Assembly: GCA_934476075.1 (NCBI GenBank)
Contig: CAKSNH010000015.1
Span: forward strand, 1-64,000
Source: an uncultured Clostridia bacterium
GTDB lineage: Bacteria > Bacillota > Clostridia > UBA1381
Length of the DNA stretch: 64,000 bases
Direction of reading: 5' to 3'
Below the pieces are notes generated by a model. It did not search any database and was not told the DNA's origin. It saw only the letters and a program-made list of their open reading frames with translations. This document shows, piece by piece, positions 32,396-41,038 of this stretch; the first letter of the stretch is position 1; every line of letters starts with the position of its first letter. Made by a program: the position numbers and the translations under genes.

Positions 32396-34669
32396 TTATT
32401 TATTTTTTTCTGTGAAAATAATTATTCTCACCTGTCCGTCCTTATCCAATCTGCGGTCTGTGTAAAGATAAATCATATCCACTTTATAGTTCTTGAAATC
32501 ATCAAAATCTATAAGACTGTCTTTACCGTTTTTACGCAAATATATTTTTGCATTTTTACCCATTGAATAGTTTGTACCGCCTATACGAATTCTCTGCTTG
32601 TCAATATAATCAATAGAACCTTTCGGATTTAACTGCCACAAATCAGCCATTTCAAGCAGTTTATTATCTCTTATATTAACCATAACCGGCTGACCTTTTG
32701 AGCTTGACGGGATAAAGTCTATATTGTATTTTACAATATCATCGCCCAAATCCACTTCATATGTTGCACCGGAACTGAATTTTTCGGCAGATGTAACTAT
32801 ACCGAATTGGTATCTGTCCAATGTTATATCATTGAATATAATAAACTGAATATCGTGATTATCGTTAAATTCAACATGGAATACATCTGTTTTTGTAACG
32901 CTTGATACATTAATATCCGATAATTTGATTTCTTTAACCTCTGCATCAGGGTCGTCCTTATCATCAGGTGCATAAATCAAATCAAAAATCTTGCAGTTGC
33001 TGTCAAGCCAATAACCGCCTATTTTATTATTTGACTTATCAATAGCGCCCGTCAGCGTTGTACCTGTTTTGAATTTAGGAGTCATAATACCGTCCGATAT
33101 TTCATATGTTGCCATTCTGCCACGGTAATCCTCGTAATTTTTATCTACCTTAAATTCCTGTTTTGCACCTGTCATACTCATAAATGTAGCAAAATATGAC
33201 CTTGTTCCGTCCTCGACACGTCTGTCGCATGACAGCAATATACCGTACCGGCTCATTGTATTATTGTTATCTTCTGCTTTTATAACGCCGGCAATCTCTC
33301 CGTCTTTGCCAAGCAGTGCAGTTATATAATCGTTAATCTTGTACGCACCGTTGTACTCGCCAAGCTGATTAACTGCCGCCTGTGTTTCCAATTTATATTC
33401 AGTACCCGATAATTTGATGCTTGTAACGTTTGCCTTGTTCGGATATGCCTCCTCATATATGCCCGACGCTTTGTCGATATATACATACAATGTATTCAAA
33501 CTTGTGTTATAGTAAACCACATCATAACGTGCAATATCATTTAATGTAGCCTCGTATCCGTCACGAATTACTCTTACATTATTTCTGTCAAAGCTTACAC
33601 CCTCAACCGAGTCAAATGATAAATTATAAACTATATCCGGACCTGCCATATCATATGTAGTAACAATGGCAAAATCATACTTATTGTTCTTTGTATAGCT
33701 TATTGTCAGTTTTGTACCGATTTCAATTTCGTCTTTGATATTCAAAAATGTTGTTTTCTTGCCCTCATAGTACATAACCGCATTATTATCCAATTTCATT
33801 TTTCCGCTTACACCGTCCGATGTATACGAAACCTCATTGCCCGTAATACTCTGTACTATACATTCTGTTGTATTTCCGCCTACTTCAATCGCACAAACAA
33901 TCTTGTCGTCATCATTAAATATGAATTTAACCTTTTGTGCCACATATTTATCCACATTGTCATTGACTGTTTTATATGTCCCCAAATCGGTCAAAATCTC
34001 ATCAGCCAATAATTCCTTATTTTCATCGCTTGTAGCCAAAACAGTACACTCATCGCCTACTGTATAGTCCATTCTTTCAAGCAATTTACTCTTTCTCGAA
34101 CTTGTGGTATATTCATCGCACATCAACGCTCTGTCAAGCATAATTGCCACGCTTGCACGGGATACTGCCTCGTCCGCACTGTAATTCATGCCGTCCGAAA
34201 TACCCAAATCCTTTGCTTTTGCAAGATAGGCAGCCGGATAATTGTTTCCAAGCTGTGCCGTCTTATATTGCAGCAATCTCAGAATAATTGTAACCGTTTC
34301 GGCAAAACTCAAATTATTTTCCGGACGATAGCTTCCGTCGGGATAACCCATTAAAATTCCCTGATTTGCCACTGCGTTTATATATCCTATTGCCCAATAT
34401 CCTTCCGGAATATCATTAAACAAACTTCCGCTGCTGTTTTGAATATCACAATCCAATACAACCGCACTTATCTTAGCCATTTCCGCTCTTGTGATACTGT
34501 CATACGGAGCAAAACCCTCGTTTCCGCCTTTGCCCTGCATAACTCCGTATATACCAAGTCTTTCCTCAGCGTCGGAATAATCAAGCGTATCATTGCTGTC
34601 AGCCATTGATACGCTTGCCATCGACAAAAGCATTACAACACTTAAAATCAAACTCACAATTTTTTTCAT
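32396..34669 (-). CDS. S-layer-homology surface protein with large unknown C-terminal region
   Basis: A 757-residue exported protein: signal peptide (MKKIVSLILSVVMLLSMASVSMA), then three SLH repeats within about residues 28-190. They are marked by FAPYDSITRAEMAKISAVVL, FNDIPEGYWAIGYINAVANQGILMGYPDGSYRPENNLSFAE and ADEAVSRASVAIMLDRAL. SLH triads bind pyruvylated secondary wall polymers. Residues 190-757 are beta-rich with no family I recognise and no membrane anchor. The gene follows the adaptor lipoprotein by 21 bases and closes the operon, so its export partner or substrate is probably the MMPL system; a structural wall-anchored role is inferred. Confidence 0.85.
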   Translation of the reverse strand: MKKIVSLILSVVMLLSMASVSMADSNDTLDYSDAEERLGIYGVMQGKGGNEGFAPYDSITRAEMAKISAVVLDCDIQNSSGSLFNDIPEGYWAIGYINAVANQGILMGYPDGSYRPENNLSFAETVTIILRLLQYKTAQLGNNYPAAYLAKAKDLGISDGMNYSADEAVSRASVAIMLDRALMCDEYTTSSRKSKLLERMDYTVGDECTVLATSDENKELLADEILTDLGTYKTVNDNVDKYVAQKVKFIFNDDDKIVCAIEVGGNTTECIVQSITGNEVSYTSDGVSGKMKLDNNAVMYYEGKKTTFLNIKDEIEIGTKLTISYTKNNKYDFAIVTTYDMAGPDIVYNLSFDSVEGVSFDRNNVRVIRDGYEATLNDIARYDVVYYNTSLNTLYVYIDKASGIYEEAYPNKANVTSIKLSGTEYKLETQAAVNQLGEYNGAYKINDYITALLGKDGEIAGVIKAEDNNNTMSRYGILLSCDRRVEDGTRSYFATFMSMTGAKQEFKVDKNYEDYRGRMATYEISDGIMTPKFKTGTTLTGAIDKSNNKIGGYWLDSNCKIFDLIYAPDDKDDPDAEVKEIKLSDINVSSVTKTDVFHVEFNDNHDIQFIIFNDITLDRYQFGIVTSAEKFSSGATYEVDLGDDIVKYNIDFIPSSSKGQPVMVNIRDNKLLEMADLWQLNPKGSIDYIDKQRIRIGGTNYSMGKNAKIYLRKNGKDSLIDFDDFKNYKVDMIYLYTDRRLDKDGQVRIIIFTEKNK

Positions 34670-34690
34670 ATCAATCCAAATCCTTTCCGC

Positions 34691-35962
34691 TTAGCCGACA
34701 CTGTCCAAATCAACAGTACCTATTACACTTGTTGTCAAATTAGCATTTGTAATCTGCAAAGTTACAGGATAACTTATATCTGTACCGTTTGTTTTGCCCT
34801 CCTGCGACACTTCGGTAACATTGCCGTTTAACACCGTACCGTCATCAAGCTTTACAGGCAAATTCATTCCGACCGATACCTTCGGCAAATCCTTTTCGGC
34901 AAGCTCAATGGTCATCACATAACTGCTTGTATCCGTGATAGTCATAATACCGTCACTGCTTGAACTTGCCGTATCATTAAGTTCCTTGCTCTTTGATGTG
35001 ATAACACCCGAAACAGGTGCATATACGAACAAGTCAGCATAATCTTTTTCAAGACTTCTCAATTTAATTTCAAGGTCTTTTCTGTCTATCTCCGCTCTTT
35101 GCAGTGTTGCGTTTACGGTTGAATTATCAATGTCCAAAATCTTTTGTCCTTTTGACACTCTGTCGCCGTCCTTAACATAAACATTGCGTACATTACCGCT
35201 GCCACGGCTTACAACCGACACACTGTCGGTACTTTCGATTTCACCCGATACAGGCGAACTCACTTCTCCGTTTGCGGTATTTACGGTTGCATTTACGCTC
35301 ATACCGTTTTTGAAACCGGCACGTCCCGTAACAGTAATTTCAACATCATACAAGATACTTCCGCCGATTGAGTCCGCTCTGTTTTCGTGTATTCTCGTAA
35401 CAGTACCGCCCACGCTCGACAACAATTCCGCACTTGTAACCGTTGCACTGTCACCAACGGCAATGCCGGCAATCTGTGTTGTATTGAACGGCACTTTTGC
35501 AATTAATGTACCCTCGTCAACAACAGAACCGATAGTTCCCGAATTAATTCTTTCGCCCGCCTTTAATTTGAAATTGCTAAGTATTCCGTCAGCAGGTGCA
35601 TACACGGTCAGATTTGATAGATTTTCATTTGCAGTGCTTAATGAAATATCGTTTTTTGCAATGGAATTTTTGGTTGTTGCAATATTGTCGGAAATGCCGT
35701 TATCCTCTAATTGATAAAGCAATGCTCCGGCACTTACATAATCACCCACTTTATAATAATCCGCCACTATTTTACCGCTTGTATTCGGCACAACATTTGT
35801 TTCCTTTGATGTCTTAATCCAGCCTGTATATACGCTTGTTTCCGCTGCCGCCTCTGTCGGAGCGGGAGTTTCCTCAACTGTTTCTTCCTTTTTACAGCCT
35901 GTGAACAATCCGCATATCATCACAGACGCCAATAAAACAGACATTATCTTTTTCATGACCAT
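34691..35962 (-). CDS. membrane-fusion (HlyD/RND adaptor) lipoprotein with two barrel-sandwich hybrids
   Basis: A 423-residue exported lipoprotein; the signal peptide ends in GLFTGC, a lipobox. The first lipoyl-like half is SGKIVADYYKVGDYVSAGALLYQLED, with its partner after a short hairpin (VYAPADGILSNFKLKAGERI). A second, similar module occurs at GSGNVRNVYVKDGDRVSKGQKILDIDNSTV with VYAPVSGVITSKSKEL. Two modules in one chain are unusual; most adaptors have one. The start is ATG 35962, six bases from AAAGGA; ATG 35956 is an alternative. Adaptors link an inner-membrane pump to an outer conduit, which a monoderm lacks, so the stalk protein upstream may take that place. Confidence 0.85.
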   Translation of the reverse strand: MVMKKIMSVLLASVMICGLFTGCKKEETVEETPAPTEAAAETSVYTGWIKTSKETNVVPNTSGKIVADYYKVGDYVSAGALLYQLEDNGISDNIATTKNSIAKNDISLSTANENLSNLTVYAPADGILSNFKLKAGERINSGTIGSVVDEGTLIAKVPFNTTQIAGIAVGDSATVTSAELLSSVGGTVTRIHENRADSIGGSILYDVEITVTGRAGFKNGMSVNATVNTANGEVSSPVSGEIESTDSVSVVSRGSGNVRNVYVKDGDRVSKGQKILDIDNSTVNATLQRAEIDRKDLEIKLRSLEKDYADLFVYAPVSGVITSKSKELNDTASSSSDGIMTITDTSSYVMTIELAEKDLPKVSVGMNLPVKLDDGTVLNGNVTEVSQEGKTNGTDISYPVTLQITNANLTTSVIGTVDLDSVG

Positions 35963-35990
35963 AACCATTCCTTTCACTATATAAAATCTA

Positions 35991-38069
35991 TTACTTTTTC
36001 TTAAATAGGTTTAATAATTTCTGGAAGAAACTAACCTTTTCTTCTGTTGTATCAGGTTTTTCTTCGTCCGGCTTTTCAATGTCCGGAGTTTTTATAACAA
36101 ACTGCACGCTGTTCGGCTCTACAATGCCCGGAGCGGCAAATGATACTGTTGTTGATTTTTCGCCAAGTCCCAATACACTTCCAGCACTGCCCTTCGCCGA
36201 TGACAAACCGTTAATGAACTGGTCGCCACCGCTTGCAAGACTGTCGATACCGTCCGGTATAGCACGGCTCTGAGTATCCAATGTATCTATACTGTCTGCC
36301 AATTCCGTAATGGCTGACATGAATGTATCTGTCCCCACCGACAATGTATCAAATCCGTTGCTCAGCGTACTCACACCGTTTTGTGCGTCATAAATACCGT
36401 TATCCACTGCCGAATAGCTTGATGCCAATTCATTTACTCCGCTTGTATAGTCTTCAAGTCCGCTGCGTAAATCAGATGTACCGTCTTTTAATTTTTCCGC
36501 ACCTTCCGTAAGTGCCAATGCACTGTTTCCGAATTCCTCAGCCGCATCGAAAATGCTGTTTACCTTGCCTACATTATTTGCCAGAGTACCAAATCCGTCA
36601 TTCAATGTGTGCATATTAACTTTCAGCTTTTCCGCACCTTCCGCCATTTGTGCCGCCGCATTACCAAACGTGTCCGCCGCCGAATACAAACTGTTTATAC
36701 CCGACTGTGCCGCCGAAATACCCGACTGCATATTCTGTGCAATGTACTGCATTGTCATAAGCGAGCTGCCGTACTTAGACGCCAGTTCCTCGTCCGAACT
36801 CATAGCGGCAATAAGCTGATTTACTATTGCAAGCTGCTGTGCATTTGCATTTGACAATGCCGAAATATCTGTATTCGCTCCCGCAAGCGATGCCAATCCG
36901 TCATTGACCTCACCCGCATTTTTAGCTATATCGCCAAGACCGTTTTCTATCTGTGAATATCCGCCTTTTAATTTATTCACACCGCTTGTCAATTCCGAAA
37001 TCTGCGATTTGCTTGAATTTAACTGTTTCAATCCGTTCTTGACGGCGGTTTTGTTTGATGCCATTTCATCAAGACCGCTCTCTATCTGCGTACAGCCGTT
37101 TACAAGTGCATATGAGTTGGAATCAAGTGTTCCGAGTGCATCTCTCACCTGTGACGAACCCGAACCAAGCTGTGACATACCGTCCGACAGGCTTGTGATA
37201 CCAGAGCCGAATTCACCCATACCCGAAGTCAATGTAGGAATATTCTGTGCAATATTTCTTGCACCGTCATTCAAAAGTCCGACACCGTCGGTAAGTGAAT
37301 TTGCACCGTCTTTTAATTGTCCCACACCGTCAACCAGCTGTCCGATACCGCTCGACATCTCCGATATTTTCGATTTCAGACTATCCATATTACCTGTAAT
37401 ACTGTCCGTTAATTTTACAACACCTATTGTAATACCGCTCATTTCAAAATCGGATACATCGGCTGTTATGTAATATGTTTTTGTCGCCGCCGGCAATACC
37501 ATAAACGTTTCCTGTTGTGTAGTACCCAATGTTGCGGTCATGGAATCGGGTGAAGATATATCTTTGCATTTTTCCGTATCCAATGCTACTGTAATCTGTG
37601 CTATGTAATTATCCTTGAAATATTCCGCCGTCTTATCATTTGCGGTAACATTAAGCTCTATCTCCAAGCTACCGTTTGCACCGCCCAGACTATCGCCCGA
37701 AACCTCCTTGCCGTTAAGGAAATATCTTATATTGAAATTCCACGGCAATTCCGCTGTTTCAACCTCGCCCTGATAATAAAAATCGGTTGCACTTTTATCT
37801 ATATTCCATTCGATATATCCGCCGTTTTGTTTCGGCTGTTCATCGCCGGACAAATTCTTTATATTTTTATAATTACCATAGTCAAGCACCTTGTCTGTCC
37901 CGTTCGTCTTGAATGAATTTACGACAACGGTTCTGTCAATGCTTCCGTCATAATTAAGATTTACATACACCGACTCGTCTTTTGACACTCTGCCCTGTGC
38001 GACAGCCGCCTGCGTAACCAAAAATGCAAAAGCCATTGTTAAGCATATGATGCGTTTTAAATACTTCAT
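35991..38069 (-). CDS. secreted Leu/Gly heptad-repeat stalk protein
   Basis: A 692-residue exported protein: signal peptide (about 1-24), an N-terminal beta domain (about 25-220), then some 400 residues of xxxLxxG heptads. These include QLVDGVGQLKDGANSLTDG, GLLNDGARNIAQ and ALTEGAEKLKDGTSDLRSG. A C-terminal beta segment follows, and a basic amphipathic tail SFFQKLLNLFKKK. Such heptads usually sit inside the extracellular loops of YhgE/Pip or MMPL proteins; here they form a separate protein with no transmembrane segment. It starts in the stop codon of the MMPL gene (TAATG), strongly coupling them. A long helical bundle or stalk beside the pump is inferred. Confidence 0.8.
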   Translation of the reverse strand: MKYLKRIICLTMAFAFLVTQAAVAQGRVSKDESVYVNLNYDGSIDRTVVVNSFKTNGTDKVLDYGNYKNIKNLSGDEQPKQNGGYIEWNIDKSATDFYYQGEVETAELPWNFNIRYFLNGKEVSGDSLGGANGSLEIELNVTANDKTAEYFKDNYIAQITVALDTEKCKDISSPDSMTATLGTTQQETFMVLPAATKTYYITADVSDFEMSGITIGVVKLTDSITGNMDSLKSKISEMSSGIGQLVDGVGQLKDGANSLTDGVGLLNDGARNIAQNIPTLTSGMGEFGSGITSLSDGMSQLGSGSSQVRDALGTLDSNSYALVNGCTQIESGLDEMASNKTAVKNGLKQLNSSKSQISELTSGVNKLKGGYSQIENGLGDIAKNAGEVNDGLASLAGANTDISALSNANAQQLAIVNQLIAAMSSDEELASKYGSSLMTMQYIAQNMQSGISAAQSGINSLYSAADTFGNAAAQMAEGAEKLKVNMHTLNDGFGTLANNVGKVNSIFDAAEEFGNSALALTEGAEKLKDGTSDLRSGLEDYTSGVNELASSYSAVDNGIYDAQNGVSTLSNGFDTLSVGTDTFMSAITELADSIDTLDTQSRAIPDGIDSLASGGDQFINGLSSAKGSAGSVLGLGEKSTTVSFAAPGIVEPNSVQFVIKTPDIEKPDEEKPDTTEEKVSFFQKLLNLFKKK

Positions 38070-40165
38070 TATTCCGTCTTTCCTTTCTCAGTTTTTTTTA
38101 CTTTGTTTTCCTTGTAAAAATTCACTTTATATGTTGTATAATGTATTAATCCGTCAAACAGTACAAACAATACAGGCAATACAATAAGTACACCTATTCC
38201 CGACAATACCGCTCCACGTCCTACAAGAATACCAAGCTGAGCAATGATACCGTTGGACGACATAAATCCCAAGAAAAATCCGCAGACTGTCAATATGGTT
38301 GCAGATGTCATAATCGACAGCGACGTATCTGTCAGTGTCTGCATACTTGCTTCTTTCGCTTTCATGCTCCTACGGTTTTCCATGTATCTGTCGGCAAACA
38401 AAATAGCATAGTCAACCGTTGCTCCCAGCTGAATTGAACTTATAATCAAATATCCGATATAGAATATTGTTTCGTCCGAAAAATACGGGAATGAAAGGTT
38501 TATCCATATTGAGGATTCAATTACCGCAAGCAATATAACCGGAATTGTTAATGATTTAAAGTTTATCAGCAATATCAACGCAATCGCACCGATTGAAATT
38601 ATATTAACCTTCTTATTATCTTCGGTTACGACTCCTTTCAGGTCATACGAGTTAGCCGTCTGCCCGACAAGATAATATGAATTTCCGTAATACTGTTTTG
38701 CTATGCCCTCTATTGTCTTTACCAAATCAAATGATTCCGTGCCTTCAACGTCAGTATCAACTTCCAATACCAAGCGGCTGTAATTCGGTGACAACAATTT
38801 TGCCACATCTTTTTGATTACCGAAATTAGTCGGAATCTGCACGCCCACACTTCCCGCATAAGATGTTACCGAGGTAATCTGCGGTACTTTGGTCAAGTCA
38901 TCGGCTAATTTTTTATCGGTTGCCAAATGTCCCTGCGGAACCATAAGCACCATCGGATTTGACTTGCCGAACTTTTCATCAATCAGTGCCGTATCGTCAC
39001 CCAACTGCGTACCCGCACCGTAAACGCCCGACGAACCGTAGATAAAACTGTTTTGGTTTTGTGCAAAATAGCTCGGTACGGTCGCAACTATAAACATTAT
39101 CAAAATCGGTACTTTCAATTTCATAACTACATGACCCAATTTTTTAAACGGCGGTATAAACATTTTATGCTCCGTTTTATCAATAAGCTTGTAGCAGCAC
39201 AGTGTAGCACACGGCAGAAATACCATAACAGAGAACAGCGACAATGCAATGGCTTTCGCCATAACAATACCCATATCCGAACCTATTTTAAATTTCATAA
39301 CCATAAGTGCCGCAAAGCCTATAACCGTTGTCAAACCGCTCGACATGATTGATGTAAACGATTTTTTAACAGCGATAACCATAGCTTTTGTTACATCGCT
39401 TTCCTCTTGTCTGCATTCGGCAAATCTATGTAATAAGAATATCGAATAGTCCATTGAAACCGCAAGCTGCAAAATACTGCCCGCCGAGTTGGTAACAAAT
39501 GATATTTCGCCGAATATTAAGTTCGTTCCACGGTTAAGCATAATCGCTATACCGATTGTAAGCAGGAACAATACCGGTTCAAACCATGACGTGGTTGTGA
39601 ATATCAAAATAATGAAAACCAGAATAAGTACAATAACCATAATCTTCTGGATTTCCTTAGCCGTCAGGGTAATTGATGTGGCCGTATCCGCCGCACTGCC
39701 CGATACAGCACCCTTATCTCCAAGCATATCCCGTATGTCGGCTATTGCGTCCTCCTGTTTATCCTCATCAATCGTCAGCGTAAATAGTGCACAATTATCT
39801 TTGTAATAATCTTCAAGAGTTTTTTGTGCAATAAATTCTGTCGGCTGATAAACATTAACCGAATCATCAAGCCATGTTACTTTTGTAACTCCGTCCACTT
39901 CTTTTAGCTTATCCTTGTAAATCAACGCATCAGGTATAGTAACATCTTTTACCATAACACGAGCATTCGGAGTTCCTTCGGTATATTCTTCGTCCATAAT
40001 ATCCAACGCAACCGTTGACTGTGAGTCGTCCGGCAGATAATCCATAAGATTATAATTTATGCCGACGTCCTGTGCCGCCAACGTACATATGGCAGTTGCC
40101 AGAATGAATACAGCGACAATAATATACTTACATTTCAATGCAAATTTTAATATATGGTCTATCAT
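38069..40165 (-). CDS. MMPL/RND-superfamily transporter
   Basis: A 698-residue membrane protein with 12 predicted segments in two halves. A helix (IIVAVFILATAICTLA) is followed by an extracellular domain, then a six-helix block with GSILQLAVSMDYSIFLLHRFAE, which holds the proton-relay Asp-Tyr of MMPL. The second half mirrors this (IQLGATVDYAILFADRY). The extracellular loops carry no heptads, unlike many Firmicute relatives, which fits the separate stalk gene downstream. Substrates of the family include lipids, siderophores and drugs. The start at ATG 40165 follows GGGAG. Transcribed from a promoter that overlaps that of the TetR gene. Confidence 0.9.
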   Translation of the reverse strand: MIDHILKFALKCKYIIVAVFILATAICTLAAQDVGINYNLMDYLPDDSQSTVALDIMDEEYTEGTPNARVMVKDVTIPDALIYKDKLKEVDGVTKVTWLDDSVNVYQPTEFIAQKTLEDYYKDNCALFTLTIDEDKQEDAIADIRDMLGDKGAVSGSAADTATSITLTAKEIQKIMVIVLILVFIILIFTTTSWFEPVLFLLTIGIAIMLNRGTNLIFGEISFVTNSAGSILQLAVSMDYSIFLLHRFAECRQEESDVTKAMVIAVKKSFTSIMSSGLTTVIGFAALMVMKFKIGSDMGIVMAKAIALSLFSVMVFLPCATLCCYKLIDKTEHKMFIPPFKKLGHVVMKLKVPILIMFIVATVPSYFAQNQNSFIYGSSGVYGAGTQLGDDTALIDEKFGKSNPMVLMVPQGHLATDKKLADDLTKVPQITSVTSYAGSVGVQIPTNFGNQKDVAKLLSPNYSRLVLEVDTDVEGTESFDLVKTIEGIAKQYYGNSYYLVGQTANSYDLKGVVTEDNKKVNIISIGAIALILLINFKSLTIPVILLAVIESSIWINLSFPYFSDETIFYIGYLIISSIQLGATVDYAILFADRYMENRRSMKAKEASMQTLTDTSLSIMTSATILTVCGFFLGFMSSNGIIAQLGILVGRGAVLSGIGVLIVLPVLFVLFDGLIHYTTYKVNFYKENKVKKTEKGKTE

Positions 40166-40235
40166 CACATCTCCCGCCCTCATTAACAAATTTTATTAAG
40201 TTTTTTAACAATTAACATTACACTAATATTTTTAA

Positions 40236-40264
40236 TTGACATTTGTATGTATATAGTATATAAT
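40236..40264 (+). promoter_or_regulatory. consensus promoter of the TetR-family regulator
   Basis: TTGACA, 17 bases, TATAAT. Its -10 (40259-40264) overlaps the -10 of the opposite promoter. AATTGACATTTTGTAT at 40291 is a near copy of the -35 region. Confidence 0.75.
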
Positions 40265-40283
40265 GGTCATATAAATTATTCAA
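40255..40283 (-). promoter_or_regulatory. promoter of the MMPL/stalk/adaptor/SLH operon
   Basis: On the minus strand TTGAAT (plus 40278-40283), 17 bases, TATACT (plus 40255-40260). It shares two bases of the -10 box with the tetR promoter, so the two cannot be occupied together. Confidence 0.7.
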
Positions 40284-40343
40284 TATTCAAAATTGACATT
40301 TTGTATTTTACACTACACATTTTAAAATATGTATATTTTTATA

Positions 40344-40361
40344 TTTAACCGTATAGTTAAA
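40344..40361. promoter_or_regulatory. candidate TetR-family operator
   Basis: TTTAAC-N6-GTTAAA, an 18-base dyad of the size bound by TetR-type dimers, in the tetR leader between its promoter and start codon. Confidence 0.45.
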
Positions 40362-40398
40362 TCACACAAATATACTGCAATGAAAGGTTGCGAATCTT

Positions 40399-40974
40399 AT
40401 GAAAAATAACAATGAGAAAACAGATTTGCGTGTACGCCGAACATACAAATTGTTATCAGATGCACTCATTAGTTTGATGAAAGTAAAACCGTTCGAGAAA
40501 ATAAGCGTCATGGACATTTGCAATGAAGCAATGGTACATCGTGCAACATTCTATACTCATTTTGAGGATAAATATCAATTATTAAAATATTGTATGAGGG
40601 AATTGGAGCTTGCGTTTGACGAAAGCACACCTGCCGAGAACACAATTCAGGGTTATAAGGAATATTACACCGATATACTTCGCCGTATTTTAGATACCGT
40701 TGCACAGCAGAAAGACCTGTATTCGATGATATTCAAGAAAAACAAAACCGATTCTATGCTGACAAATTTTCAGGATTTTATCTCAAAAAAAATTGCCGAA
40801 AATATGGAAAAAGCAAAGCAATCCGGTGTGGACTTTCCCGTCCCTCCGGAAATATTGTCTAATTTTTATGCAGCCGGCTGTATCAGCGTTGCCGAATGGT
40901 GGCTTTCGACCGACATGAATATGCCTGTTGAAGAATTGGTTCAATATATGAATTTGCTTATTTCAAAATTTTAG
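40399..40974 (+). CDS. TetR/AcrR-family transcriptional regulator
   Basis: A 191-residue regulator. RRTYKLLSDALISLMKVKPFEKISVMDICNEAMVHRATFYTHFEDKYQLL (about residues 13-62) is a textbook TetR helix-turn-helix. The rest is an all-helical ligand and dimer domain with no recognised specificity, of the type seen in DhaS-like TetR proteins. It is divergent from the transporter operon with overlapping promoters and is very likely its local regulator. The ligand is presumably a substrate of the pump or an envelope-active compound. Confidence 0.88.
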   Translation: MKNNNEKTDLRVRRTYKLLSDALISLMKVKPFEKISVMDICNEAMVHRATFYTHFEDKYQLLKYCMRELELAFDESTPAENTIQGYKEYYTDILRRILDTVAQQKDLYSMIFKKNKTDSMLTNFQDFISKKIAENMEKAKQSGVDFPVPPEILSNFYAAGCISVAEWWLSTDMNMPVEELVQYMNLLISKF

Positions 40975-40980
40975 TCAAAA

Positions 40981-41016
40981 AAATATCTGCCGTTCTTAAA
41001 TGAACGACAGATATTT
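40981..41016. terminator. bidirectional terminator between tetR and the cytoplasmic GH43
   Basis: AAATATCTGCCGTTC pairs with GAACGACAGATATTT (one mismatch) and ends in a T run; both flanking genes converge on it. Confidence 0.8.
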
Positions 41017-41038
41017 TTAATTTGTAGGAAATTGTGTA
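41017..41038 (+). repeat. 5' fragment of the interspersed repeat
   Basis: TTAATTTGTAGGAAATTGTGTA matches the first 20-odd bases of repeat copy B and again begins at a terminator's T run. Confidence 0.5.

Noticed and set aside
35991..38069. Heptads as a DNA-level tandem repeat
   Set aside because: The repetition is at the amino-acid level only; the nucleotide sequence is too diverged for a recent tandem expansion.
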